From Paludisphaera soli (GTDB lineage Bacteria; Planctomycetota; Planctomycetia; Isosphaerales; Isosphaeraceae), in NCBI RefSeq assembly GCF_011064595.1, contig NZ_JAALJI010000018.1, positions 90,803-154,802 on the forward strand: a stretch of 64,000 nt of DNA, read 5' to 3'. Shown here piece after piece: positions 22,700-31,566 of this stretch; position 1 is the first letter of the stretch; each line of letters opens with the position of its first letter. Under the pieces are notes generated by a model. The model did no database searches. It had not been told where the DNA came from and worked only from the letters and a program-made list of their open reading frames with translations. The position numbers were made by a program, and so were the translations under genes.

Positions 22700-25600
22700 T
22701 TGAGAAGGCTCAGAACGCTCACTTTCATCATGGTCCTCGGTGCAGGGGGGGGAGCGTCCACGGAAGGTGCGACCCTCGACGACGCGGTCGCCTCGCCGTC
22801 ATCGACGACGGCCCGGAAGCCGTCGCCGGCGCCCCCGGTCAAGTATCTGGAGGCGGGGGCCAAGCTCTTCAACGGCGGGCAGTTCGACCTGGCCGCCAAG
22901 TATCTCGATGCGGCCCAGCTGTATCGCGATCAATTGGAGCCGGCCCACCAGGCCCTGCTCGACGAATATGCGAGGGAGCTCAAGAAGGTCAAGGGGACGG
23001 TCCTGGCGGCCGCCCCGGCCCCGGCGCCGGCCGCAACGCCGGCCGCCGCGGCGGTGACGCCGTCGGCCTCGTCGCCGGCGATCGCCGAGGCCCGCCCGGT
23101 CTCGCGTACGGAATCGGCCCCGGCCTCGGCCCGGCCCGAAGACCCGGACGCGAAGCAGCGGGGCCGCTGGCTCCTGCAGGAGGCCGGCGAGCAGATCCTG
23201 CTCGGCGACTACGACGCCGCCGAGGCGAAGATCGCCGAGGCCGAGGCCCTGAACGTCAAGTGGGGGCTCTTCGACGTGACGCCGGCCAAGGCCCGCGCGT
23301 CGCTGGCGAAGGCCCGCCCGAAGGGGGCCCCGGCCGCCGCGGGCAAGGCCGTGCAGGTGGCGGACCACAAGACCGCCAAGGCCAAGCTCAAGGAGGCCCG
23401 CACCGCCCTGGACGACCGCAAGTTCGAGGTCGCCGAGGCCATCGCGCTGGAGGTCAAGGGCTGGAACCTGTCGTACGGCATGTTCGAGGACAACCCGGAG
23501 AAGGTGGCGGCCGCCGCCCGCGCCCTCCGCAAGCGTGACGCGATCCGCGGCACGCCGAGCCGGGACCAGGCCAGCCCGGGCGTCTACGACGTGCTGGTCC
23601 AGGAGTCCCGCGAGCTGTTGAAGGCGGGCAAGCTGGCGGAGGCCGAGTCCAAGGCCCGCCAGGCCCAGCGCATGAACGTCGTCCCGGCCCTGACCGCCGA
23701 CCGGGCGGAGGCCGTGCTGCACGAGGTCGCCATGGCCCGCGCCGCCGGCGACGCCGCCCCGACCGTCGCGGCCGCCCCGGCCGAGACCGTGGAGCGCGAG
23801 GCCGACGCCCTGCTCGCCAAGGGCGACCAGGCCGCGGCCGCCGCCAAGTTCGCCGAGGCCGACCGGCTCCGCGCCCAGGGCGCCGGCCTGCCGGCCCTCG
23901 CCGTCGCCTCCCCGCGGATCGACGACCAGGTGCAGAAGAGCGGGGCCGAGGAGCCCGCTCTCGACGCGCCGGGACTCGAACTCGCCCCGGCCCCCGCCCT
24001 CGCGGCGGACGCCGACGACCTCGCCGCCCCGGCCCCGGCCCCGGCCGAGGCCCCGGCCCCCGCCCTCGCGGCGGACGCCGACGACCTCGCCGCCCCGGCT
24101 CCGGCCGCGGCCCCGGCCCTCGCCGACGTCGACGCCGACGCGGCCCCGGGCAAGCCCGGCGATCGGATGCTGTCCCAGGCCAAGGCCCTCTACTCCGAAG
24201 GCAACTACGCGGCCGCCCGGCAGCTCGCCGAGCAGGTCAAGGCCGGCGGCTTCGGCCTCGAGGACGAGGCCGACGAGCTGTCCGCCCAGGTCGGCCTCGC
24301 CGAGCAGGGGGGCGCCCTCAGCCTGTACGAGTCCGCCCTCACCGCGATGCGGCAGGGTGAGAAGGATCGGGCCAGGAACCTGCTGACCGAGGTCGCCTCG
24401 GCCGGCTCGGTCCTCGACGAGAGCCTCCAGGCCAAGGTCCAGGAGCTGCTCAAGTCCCTGACCACCGACCAGATCGGCGATCCCGCCGGTCGGGCCGTCG
24501 TCAACGACCGGATGCAGAGCGCCAGCGACGTCGAGAGCGTCGCCGCCCAGAAGCTCAACGCCGAGGTCGGCGCCAAGATCGCCGAGGCCCGCCGGCTCCA
24601 GGAAGTCGACCCCGAGAAGGCCCTGGCCATCTACGAGCAGACCCTCAAGGCGGTCAAGGCCTCGGAAGTCGCCCCCAACCTCCAGCGTCCGATGGTCCGC
24701 CGCCTCGAGGTGGCCGTCGAGCTCGCCAAGAAGGACAAGGTCCTCTTCGACGAGAAGATGAAGGAGAAGGGCGCCCGCGAGGAGATCGAGGTCAAGCGGC
24801 TGCGGATCCTCGAGGCCGACAAGGCCAAGAAGGCCCGCTACAAGGAGCTGTTCGAGAAGGCCCAGGCGGCCTACGCCACCGAGGACTTCTACCGCGCCGA
24901 GTCCTACGCCAAGCAGGCCATGGAGATCGACCCCACCGAGGTCGCCGCCCCCATGATGGTCTTCAAGGCCAAGGCCGAACGCCGGTACAAGCAGGACAAG
25001 GACACGAAGGCCGCCAAGGAGGACGCCGTGGTCGTCGCCCTCCAGGAAGTGGACCGCGCGTCCTACGCCGACCCCGAGGTCCAGCTCCGGGACATCAGCT
25101 TCCCGAAGAGCTTCAACGACCTGACCAAGAGCCGCCTGGCGATGAACAAGCGGCTGGAGCCCAAGAAGAACCCCAAGACCCTGGCGGTGGAGACCAAGCT
25201 CCGCGAGCCCATCAGCGTCAACTTCGACAAGCAGCCGCTCGGCGAGGCCATGGCGTTCATCAGCAACTACACCGGGGTGAACATCACGATCGACCCGAAG
25301 GCGCTCAGCGACGAGGGCCTCACGTCCTCGACGCCGGTGTCGCTGAACCTGGCGAACGTGTCGCTCAAGACGGTGCTGAAGCTCATGCTCAAGCCCCTGG
25401 GCATGAACTACACGATCGAGGAAGACGTCCTCGTCGTCACCAACAACCAGGCCTCGAGCCAGGAGACGTTCACCAACACGTACTACGTCGGCGACCTGAT
25501 CGTGCCCAAGTCGAAGACCGGCCAGGAGACGGCCGGCTCGGCGTTCAGCCCGATCAAGGTGCCCAACGCCGACGGGACCGGCGGGGCCCAGGGGATCCCC

Positions 25601-27199
25601 CTGGGGGCGACCACGCCCGGGGCGCCGACGGCCGTCGGCCAGGAGCGGCCCGAGGTGAACATGGCCCCCCTGATCCAGCTCATCACCGCCTCGATCGCGC
25701 CCAACACCTGGCGGGTCATCGACGGCGGCGAGAACGGCCAGGACGTCTCGGCGGCCTACGGCCTCGGCGGCGGCTTCGGCGGCGGCGGCGGGGCGGGCGG
25801 CGACATCGACGCGGGGCGTCCCCCCGGCTCGATCACGCCGTTCTTCCTCAGCATCAGCCTGATCATCCGCCACACGGCCGAGGTGCATGAACAGGTCGCC
25901 GACCTGCTCCGCCAGCTCCGCCGGCTCCAGGACCTGCAGGTCTCGATCGAGGTCCGGTTCATCACGGTCACCGACTCGTTCTTCGAGCAGATCGGCGTCG
26001 ACTTCGACTTCGCCATCAACTCCAAGAGCGTGGGCAAGCAGAGCACCTGGGCCTACCCGAACAACACCGTCACCAACCAGTTCGGGGCGCCCGGCGGCGG
26101 CGGCACGACCGGCGGCGGCGGCGGGATCGGCGGCGGCGGCGGCACGACCGGCGGCGGCACGACCGGCGGCGGCACGACCGGCGGCGGCACGACCGGCGGC
26201 GGGGCCGGCGGGATCGGCGGCGGCGGGGCCGGCGGGATCGGCGGCGGCGGGGCCGGCGGCGGCATCGGCGGCGGCGGGATCGGCGGCGGCGGGGCCGGCG
26301 GCGGGATCGGCGGCGGTGGCGGCACGACCGGCGGCGGCGGCGGCAACACCACGCCCGCCTACCTGATCAACCCGATCCGCGACTACTCCAACTACCTCCC
26401 CGGCGGCAAGCAGCCGATCGTGGTGGGGACGCAGGGGGGCGGGCTCTACAACTTCTCGCCGAACCTGCAGATCCCGTTCACCAACACCCAGGGGAGCCTG
26501 ATCGCCCCGTTCAACACGGTGGCCGGGGCCGGCGCCTCGCTGGGCATGGCGTTCCTGAGCGACCTGGAAGTCTACTTCTTCCTCACGGCCGCCCAGGGCG
26601 ACACCCGCAACAACATCCTCCAGGCGCCCAAGGTGACCACCTTCAACGGCGCCGCGGCCACGATCCAGAACGGCGACGTGCAGTACTTCGTCTCGTCGCT
26701 GCTGCCGATCATCGGCCCCGGCTCGGTGGCCTTCCAGCCCCAGGTCACGCCGCTGAACAACGGCGTCTTCCTGACGGTCACCCCGGTCGTCACGGCCGAC
26801 CGCCGGTACGTCCGGCTGAGCCTGTCGCCGCAGTTCACGATCGTCAACGGCTTCACCACGATCTCGGTCCCGGCCGCGGTCGGCGGGGCCGGCCTGGGCG
26901 GCGCCTCGGCGGCGATCAACGGCACGATCCAGCTGCCGAACTTCACCTTCACCACCGTCAACACCACGGTCACCGTCCCCGACGGCGGCACGGTGCTGCT
27001 CGGCGGCGTCAAGCAGCTCCAGGAACAGCGTCTGGAGTACGGCGTCCCCGTCCTCTCCAAGACCCCCTGGATCGACCGCCTCTTCCGCAACGTCGGCATC
27101 GGCCGCACGTCCTCCAGCCTCATGCTGATGGTGACCCCCCGGATCATCATCCTCGAGGAAGAGGAAGAGCGGCTGGGCATCCCCTCGGTCGCCTTCTGA
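22700..27199 (+). CDS. Type II/IV-type secretin with TPR-like N-terminal half
   Basis: A 1,499-aa outer-membrane secretin. The start is a TTG at 22700 with AAAGGAGGT directly upstream; it yields a signal peptide (RRLRTLTFIMVLGAGGGAST). Residues about 45-800 are helical repeats resembling TPRs (YLEAGAKLFNGGQFDLAAKY, LSQAKALYSEGNYAAARQLA) with Ala/Pro linkers. About 833-920 is a secretin N/STN domain (ISVNFDKQPLGEAMAFISNY). A second N-domain precedes a long Gly-Thr-rich insert (about 1131-1216). The secretin domain follows to the C-terminus with VPDGGTVLLGGVKQLQ, YGVPVLSKTPWIDRLFRNVG and SSLMLMVTPRIIILEEEEE. It is about twice the usual length of GspD or PilQ. It would be the outer-membrane pore for the upstream PilM/N-type proteins. 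Confidence 0.95.
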   Translation: MRRLRTLTFIMVLGAGGGASTEGATLDDAVASPSSTTARKPSPAPPVKYLEAGAKLFNGGQFDLAAKYLDAAQLYRDQLEPAHQALLDEYARELKKVKGTVLAAAPAPAPAATPAAAAVTPSASSPAIAEARPVSRTESAPASARPEDPDAKQRGRWLLQEAGEQILLGDYDAAEAKIAEAEALNVKWGLFDVTPAKARASLAKARPKGAPAAAGKAVQVADHKTAKAKLKEARTALDDRKFEVAEAIALEVKGWNLSYGMFEDNPEKVAAAARALRKRDAIRGTPSRDQASPGVYDVLVQESRELLKAGKLAEAESKARQAQRMNVVPALTADRAEAVLHEVAMARAAGDAAPTVAAAPAETVEREADALLAKGDQAAAAAKFAEADRLRAQGAGLPALAVASPRIDDQVQKSGAEEPALDAPGLELAPAPALAADADDLAAPAPAPAEAPAPALAADADDLAAPAPAAAPALADVDADAAPGKPGDRMLSQAKALYSEGNYAAARQLAEQVKAGGFGLEDEADELSAQVGLAEQGGALSLYESALTAMRQGEKDRARNLLTEVASAGSVLDESLQAKVQELLKSLTTDQIGDPAGRAVVNDRMQSASDVESVAAQKLNAEVGAKIAEARRLQEVDPEKALAIYEQTLKAVKASEVAPNLQRPMVRRLEVAVELAKKDKVLFDEKMKEKGAREEIEVKRLRILEADKAKKARYKELFEKAQAAYATEDFYRAESYAKQAMEIDPTEVAAPMMVFKAKAERRYKQDKDTKAAKEDAVVVALQEVDRASYADPEVQLRDISFPKSFNDLTKSRLAMNKRLEPKKNPKTLAVETKLREPISVNFDKQPLGEAMAFISNYTGVNITIDPKALSDEGLTSSTPVSLNLANVSLKTVLKLMLKPLGMNYTIEEDVLVVTNNQASSQETFTNTYYVGDLIVPKSKTGQETAGSAFSPIKVPNADGTGGAQGIPLGATTPGAPTAVGQERPEVNMAPLIQLITASIAPNTWRVIDGGENGQDVSAAYGLGGGFGGGGGAGGDIDAGRPPGSITPFFLSISLIIRHTAEVHEQVADLLRQLRRLQDLQVSIEVRFITVTDSFFEQIGVDFDFAINSKSVGKQSTWAYPNNTVTNQFGAPGGGGTTGGGGGIGGGGGTTGGGTTGGGTTGGGTTGGGAGGIGGGGAGGIGGGGAGGGIGGGGIGGGGAGGGIGGGGGTTGGGGGNTTPAYLINPIRDYSNYLPGGKQPIVVGTQGGGLYNFSPNLQIPFTNTQGSLIAPFNTVAGAGASLGMAFLSDLEVYFFLTAAQGDTRNNILQAPKVTTFNGAAATIQNGDVQYFVSSLLPIIGPGSVAFQPQVTPLNNGVFLTVTPVVTADRRYVRLSLSPQFTIVNGFTTISVPAAVGGAGLGGASAAINGTIQLPNFTFTTVNTTVTVPDGGTVLLGGVKQLQEQRLEYGVPVLSKTPWIDRLFRNVGIGRTSSSLMLMVTPRIIILEEEEERLGIPSVAF
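26091..26346 (+). repeat. Gly-rich simple repeat inside the secretin gene
   Basis: About 255 bp of GGCGGCGGC-based repeats encode GGGTTGGG and GGIGGGGAGG motifs with no frame break. It interrupts the region between the last N-domain and the secretin pore. The unit GGCGGCACGACC is tandemly repeated four to five times at about 26130-26200. Confidence 0.9.
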
Positions 27200-27234
27200 C
27201 CCGAGGGCCGTCGACCGCGACGGGACGAGAAAGG

Positions 27235-27261
27235 GGCCGCCGGGATCAACTCCCGGCGGCC
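27235..27261 (+). terminator. Hairpin terminator after the secretin gene
   Basis: A perfect 10-bp stem (GGCCGCCGGG) with a 7-nt loop, 36 nt past the secretin stop, is followed by TCGCCCGTTT. The T tract is poor. Confidence 0.6.
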
Positions 27262-27381
27262 TCGCCCGTTTCGAAGCCCGCGCCGCTTGCAACGGCCGCC
27301 GCGGCGGATCATGCTGGAGGGCCGGGCGGCGGCCGGGATCGAACCCGTCCCGCCCCGCGACGAGGCCCCGAGGAGCCCCGC

Positions 27382-28089
27382 ATGAGCCCGCTGATCCTGT
27401 CCGCGACCGTCCTGGCGACCCTGGGCTGGCAGGCCCCCGACGCCGAGCCGGCCGAGCCCCCCGCCGCCTTCAAGCCCGACCCCGCCTGGAAGCCCCTGGG
27501 GCGCAGCCTCTGGTTCGACGCCGCCTCGGAGCCCAAGCGGCTGATCGTCCGGGCCCGCGTCGCGTTCCGCGAGGGCCCGCTGGAGCACATGGTCTGCCTG
27601 CGGGGCACCAAGGAGCACGAATCGATCCTGGCGACCGACGCCCCCCCCACCCAGATCCACGCCGGGCTCCTCCTGACCGGCGCCGAGCCCGGCGGGCCCG
27701 TCCGCTTCAAGCCCGAGTTCCGCCCCCCCCACGGGCCGGCGATCGCCCTGACCGTCCGCTGGATGAAGGACGGCGAGGTCGCCGAGGCCGACGCCCGCAC
27801 CTGGATCCTCGACGAGAAGACGAAGAAGGACCTCGACGTCGACTGGGTCTTCGCCGGCAGCATCCTCTACGAGGACCCGGTCACCCGGAAGTCCGTCTAC
27901 GCCGCCGAGGAGGGGGACCTGATCACCGTCGCCAACTTCGCGAGCGCGATCCTCGACCTCCCCATCGTCAGCTCGGCCGACGACGCCGAGCGGACCTTCG
28001 TCGCGCACACCGATCGCATCCCCCCGATCGGGACCGAGGTCCAGCTCATCCTCAGCCCCCGGCCCGCCAGGGCCGCGAAGGCCCCATGA
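27382..28089 (+). CDS. YdjY domain-containing protein
   Basis: A 235-aa protein with a short signal-like N-terminus (MSPLILSATVLATLGWQAPD). The body matches what I recall of the YdjY domain of planctomycete proteins: SLWFDAASEPKRLIVRARVA, FREGPLEHMVCLRGTKEHES, then IHAGLLLTGAEPGGPVRF and DVDWVFAGSILYEDPVT. The domain is periplasmic or extracellular and its function is unknown. The ATG at 27382 is preceded by GAGGAGCC. It follows the secretin on the same strand across a hairpin, so it is probably a separate unit. Confidence 0.85.
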   Translation: MSPLILSATVLATLGWQAPDAEPAEPPAAFKPDPAWKPLGRSLWFDAASEPKRLIVRARVAFREGPLEHMVCLRGTKEHESILATDAPPTQIHAGLLLTGAEPGGPVRFKPEFRPPHGPAIALTVRWMKDGEVAEADARTWILDEKTKKDLDVDWVFAGSILYEDPVTRKSVYAAEEGDLITVANFASAILDLPIVSSADDAERTFVAHTDRIPPIGTEVQLILSPRPARAAKAP

Positions 28090-28127
28090 AACCGGCCCCG
28101 GCCGCCCTCCCGCGCCGCCGCCGACTC

Positions 28128-28346
28128 CTATTCGGCCACGCGCAAGGCGCACCAGACGCCGAAAGGATGGTACTGGGCGTCGATCGGCCGGACCTCCAGC
28201 TCCTCCCACTCCTCGCGCGACCAGATCAGGAGTCGCGCCGGATGGCCGTTGATCCGCCACCCGCACGTGGGCTCCCTCCGCTCCTCCGGCCTCTGCGGCC
28301 GGAAGCTCGACATCGCCGCGCCGCTCATCCGACGGGTATAAATCAT
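28128..28346 (-). CDS. Small hypothetical protein, 72 aa
   Basis: The ATG at 28346 has GAGGAG about 9 nt upstream and opens 72 codons (MIYTRRMSGAAMSSFRPQRP at the start, YHPFGVWCALRVAE at the end). The centre contains CGWRINGHPARLLIWSREEW, with a Cys-Gly-Trp and a Trp-rich stretch. I have an impression of similar short planctomycete proteins but cannot name the family. It is convergent with the YdjY-domain gene, 38 nt away. An in-frame extension upstream to 28427 is Arg-rich and not supported. Confidence 0.6.
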   Translation of the reverse strand: MIYTRRMSGAAMSSFRPQRPEERREPTCGWRINGHPARLLIWSREEWEELEVRPIDAQYHPFGVWCALRVAE

Positions 28347-28743
28347 TCCGGGACTCCTCTTCGGTCCGGGTCGAAACCGACCGCGCGGACGCCAGCGAGA
28401 TTCTCTTGTCTTGGGACGCGACACCACGAACGAAGAGGCGAAAGCACCATCGCTCCCGCCCGGATCCGACTCGGCAACATGGTGTTCAAGGCTTTCGCCC
28501 GGGACGCGCGAGGGTCTCGGGGGCGATTCTCGTCGAGGGGTGCGGGCGATCGATCGAGCCTCGATCGCCGCTCAGGGAGCAGGGCTTAAAGTCATTTCCA
28601 TTATGCGCTTATTAAGGCTTCGAGGCAAGGGCTTCGGCAAAGATTCTATGTTTTGATGATATGGTGCATGCATTGTTGGTGCTGCCGACCCGGGCCGGCC
28701 CCCGGCAGAGCCTCTTCGATACCCCGAAGCCGAGTCCCCGCCC
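28347..28743. other. Intergenic region with AT-rich segment before the ABC genes
   Basis: About 400 bp with no supported gene. The stretch at about 28585-28675 (TTATGCGCTTATTAAGG and CTATGTTTTGATGATATGG) is markedly AT-rich and probably holds the promoter for the ABC transporter genes, though no clean -35/-10 pair stands out. Confidence 0.45.
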
Positions 28744-29661
28744 ATGGATAGACCCCCCCTGATCGTCTCGGACGGACTGACCAAGGCCTACGGGCCGACC
28801 TTCGCTCTACGCGACCTGAGCATGGACGTCCGTCAAGGAGAGGTGTACGGGTTGTTGGGACCTAACGGGTCGGGCAAGACGACCACGATCCGGCTCTGGC
28901 TAGGCCTGATGAGGCCGACGCGGGGCCGGGCGACGATCTTCGGCCACGACTGCTGGCGGGGCGGCCTGCAGGTGCGTCGGCTGGTCTCGTACCTGCCGGG
29001 CGAGCTGCGGATGCCGGGCTCGCTCTCGGGCCTGGGGGTGCTGAAGTTCCTGAGCGGGCTCCGCGACGGCGAGGGGCTCGACCGTGCGGCGGCGATCGCC
29101 GAGCGGGTCATGAAGCTGGACCTCCGCCGCAAGGTCCGCAAGTACTCCACCGGCATGAAGCAGAAGCTGGCCCTGGCGCAGGCGTTCGCCGACCCGGTCG
29201 ACGTGCTGATCCTCGACGAGCCGACCTCGGCCCTCGATCCCTCGGCGCGGCTCGACGTGATGAACCTGATCCGCGAGGCGAAGGCCCAGGGCCAGACGGT
29301 CGTCTTCTCCGGCCACGTCCTCTCGGAGATCGAGGCGGTCTGCGACCGGGTCGCGATCCTCCGACGCGGCCGGCTGGTCCACGTCGAGGACATGCACGCC
29401 CGGCGTCGGCTCCGGATGCTCCTGGTCCGGTTCGCGGGCGGCGCGGCCCCCCCCTTCCCCGAGGAGCTGGGGCTTTCGGTGCGGAAGACGGAAGGCCCGG
29501 CGCTCCTGCTGGAGCATCGCGGGGAGCTGGCCCCCCTGCTCCGCTGGCTGGCGACGGCCCCGGTCGAGGACCTGGCGATCGGGACGGAGGACCTGCACAG
29601 CCTCTACAACCAGTTCCACGGCGCCGAGGCCGTCGACGAGGACGAGGAGCCCGCCCGATGA
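28744..29661 (+). CDS. ABC transporter ATP-binding protein
   Basis: A 305-aa nucleotide-binding subunit. Walker A is GPNGSGKTT (about residues 39-47), the signature is YSTGMKQKLALAQ, Walker B is VDVLILDEPTSALDP and the H-loop is VVFSGHVLSE. It has the short C-terminal extension seen in the CcmA/NatA-like exporters (ABC-2 type). It would energise the permease encoded next, whose start overlaps its stop (ATGA at 29658-29661), so the two are translationally coupled. The substrate cannot be told from sequence; relatives export drugs, lipids or ions. Confidence 0.96.
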   Translation: MDRPPLIVSDGLTKAYGPTFALRDLSMDVRQGEVYGLLGPNGSGKTTTIRLWLGLMRPTRGRATIFGHDCWRGGLQVRRLVSYLPGELRMPGSLSGLGVLKFLSGLRDGEGLDRAAAIAERVMKLDLRRKVRKYSTGMKQKLALAQAFADPVDVLILDEPTSALDPSARLDVMNLIREAKAQGQTVVFSGHVLSEIEAVCDRVAILRRGRLVHVEDMHARRRLRMLLVRFAGGAAPPFPEELGLSVRKTEGPALLLEHRGELAPLLRWLATAPVEDLAIGTEDLHSLYNQFHGAEAVDEDEEPAR

Positions 29662-30485
29662 AGCCGTTCTGGACCCTGGTGCGCAAGAACTTCCACGACG
29701 TGCGCTGGTCGCTCTTCCTGTCGGCCGCCGCGCTGGCCGCGCTGGGGTGGCTGCTGGTCCACGTCGCCTCGCTCCAGGAGACGCGGATCCGCCAGGCCCT
29801 CAGCAACGGCAAGGGCTTCAACTGGGTCCGCCAGATGGGCCTGGACGCCGACCCGCCGTCGATCGAGATCATGATGGCGTTCTGGAACCACCCGTTCATC
29901 ATCCTGGTGGTGGCGATGTGGGCGATCGGCCGGGGGTCGAACGCGGTCAGCACTGAGATCGAGCGCGGGACGCTCGACATGGTGATGTCGCGGCCGGTCT
30001 CGCGGTCGTCGTACCTGGCGTCGCAAGTCCTGACGTCGACCCTGGGCCTGCTGCTGATCGCGGCGGCCCTGGCGGCGGGGGCCTACGCGGCGACCTTCTA
30101 CAACATCCTGAAGGTGCCGCCGCCGTTCTGGCTGCTGATGCGGCCGGCGTTCAACCTTGCGGCGCTGGCGTTCCCGATGTACGGCTACGCCCTGCTCCTC
30201 TCGTCGTTCGACATCGTCCGCTGGCGGCCCCTGACGATCGCCTCGGTGCTGACTTTGGGGGGCTTCATCGCGCGGGTGATCTCGGTGATCCCGGTCTTCA
30301 AGGACTCGGTTTGGCAGCCCTGGGCCGAACGTGCGTCGCTGTTCACGCTCTATAACCCCGTGGACGCCGTCTCCGAGCGTTCCCGTTACGATTTCGACGT
30401 GGCGGTGCTGTTGGGCCTGGGGTCGGCGTGCATCGCGCTGGCGTTCCTCGCGTTCGCCACGCGCGACCTGCCGGCCAACGCCTGA
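29658..30485 (+). CDS. ABC-2 type transporter permease
   Basis: A 275-aa membrane protein with six predicted segments, including WSLFLSAAALAALGWLLVHV (N-terminal), FIILVVAMWAIGRGSNAVST, LGLLLIAAALAAGAYAATFY and VAVLLGLGSACIALAFLAFA (C-terminal). The motif STEIERGTLDMVMSRPVSRS is typical of ABC-2 permeases. It starts within the stop of the ATPase gene and ends 35 nt before the PhzF-like gene, so all three may form one transcript. It forms the membrane pore of the exporter. Confidence 0.92.
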   Translation: MKPFWTLVRKNFHDVRWSLFLSAAALAALGWLLVHVASLQETRIRQALSNGKGFNWVRQMGLDADPPSIEIMMAFWNHPFIILVVAMWAIGRGSNAVSTEIERGTLDMVMSRPVSRSSYLASQVLTSTLGLLLIAAALAAGAYAATFYNILKVPPPFWLLMRPAFNLAALAFPMYGYALLLSSFDIVRWRPLTIASVLTLGGFIARVISVIPVFKDSVWQPWAERASLFTLYNPVDAVSERSRYDFDVAVLLGLGSACIALAFLAFATRDLPANA

Positions 30486-30520
30486 CGCCCGCGACCGCCC
30501 AGAGCGAGGACTTCCCCGCC

Positions 30521-31339
30521 GTGAACCCGACCTTGACCACCGTCGACGCCTTCACCGACCGCCCGTTCGCCGGCAACCCGGCCGCCGTCTGCGTGCTCGA
30601 CGCACCCGCCCCGGACGGCTGGATGCAGCTCGTCGCCCGCGAGATGAACCTGTCCGAGACCGCCTTCCTGCACCCGATCGACGGCGGCCCTCGTTATCGC
30701 CTGCGCTGGTTCACCCCGACGGTCGAGGTCGACCTCTGCGGCCACGCCACGCTCGCCACCGCGCATGTCCTCTGGGAGGAGGGGCGGCTCGCCCCCGACG
30801 CCACGGCCGAGTTCGAGACCCGCAGCGGCCTCTTGACCGCCCGCCGGGTCGACGGCTGGATCGAGTTGGACTTCCCCGCCAAGCCCGCCGACCGCCCGGT
30901 GAATCCCGCCGAGCTGGCGACGATCGCCGAGGCCCTGCGCGGCCCGGTCGTCTCGGCCCGCCGCAACGCGTTCGACCTGCTGGTCGAGCTGGCCGACGAG
31001 CGCGCCGTCCGCGAGCTGGCGCCGGACTTCGGCCTGGTGAAGGGGATCACCCCGCGCGGGGCGATCGTCACGAGCCGGTCGAGCGACCCGGCCTTCGACT
31101 TCGTCTCCCGCTTCTTCTGCCCCAACGTGGGCGTCGACGAGGACCCCGTCTGCGGCTCCGCCCATTGCTGCTCCGGCCCCTTCTGGGCCGCCCGCCTCGG
31201 CCGCGCCGACCTGCTCGCCCACCAGGTCTCCGCCCGGGGCGGCGTCCTCCGCCTCCGCGTCGGCCCCGACCGCGTCGCCCTCGCCGGCCAGGCCGTCACC
31301 ACCTTCCGGGGCCAACTGCAAGGCGCGGCAGGGTTCTGA
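30521..31339 (+). CDS. PhzF family isomerase/epimerase
   Basis: A 272-aa enzyme of the PhzF/DapF-like superfamily. A GTG start at 30521 fits the family's N-terminus (NPTLTTVDAFTDRPFAGNPA) and has GAGGA 10 nt upstream; a longer frame from 30428 overlaps the permease gene and is unlikely. Family motifs are NLSETAFL with the catalytic Glu (about residue 46), the middle EVDLCGHATLATAHVL, and VDEDPVCGSAHCC in the second half. Members isomerise small carboxylated substrates; phenazine synthesis is not implied because no other phz genes are nearby. It may be co-transcribed with the ABC exporter. Confidence 0.93.
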   Translation: MNPTLTTVDAFTDRPFAGNPAAVCVLDAPAPDGWMQLVAREMNLSETAFLHPIDGGPRYRLRWFTPTVEVDLCGHATLATAHVLWEEGRLAPDATAEFETRSGLLTARRVDGWIELDFPAKPADRPVNPAELATIAEALRGPVVSARRNAFDLLVELADERAVRELAPDFGLVKGITPRGAIVTSRSSDPAFDFVSRFFCPNVGVDEDPVCGSAHCCSGPFWAARLGRADLLAHQVSARGGVLRLRVGPDRVALAGQAVTTFRGQLQGAAGF

Positions 31340-31566
31340 CGACGTCGCGCGATCTCCGGCGGTTCGTCGGCCACTCATTGACACGCCCAGTTTGATCGGT
31401 AGTGTCGGGGTTGTTGATCTGGTCGATGTGATCGGTCGGTCGAACCACCCCCGGGCGAGCTTTCGCGATGCGGGGGAGGACTGCTCGATCCCGGCCCGCC
31501 CGCCGGATCGATCCGCGATGAAGCGGGAGCGCGGGCCGGCCGCATCGAGCCATCGAAAGGCATGCC

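Noticed and set aside
22799..27292. Minus-strand open frame of about 1,497 codons opposite the secretin
   Set aside because: Antisense shadow of the secretin; the translation is low complexity and lacks motifs, while the plus-strand frame has the full secretin signature.
30521..31339. Phenazine biosynthesis cluster suggested by the PhzF-like gene
   Set aside because: No other phz genes are near and PhzF-family proteins are widespread with other substrates.
28744..31339. Antibiotic export and synthesis operon (ABC pair plus PhzF)
   Set aside because: Possible co-transcription only; nothing in the sequence points to an antibiotic substrate.
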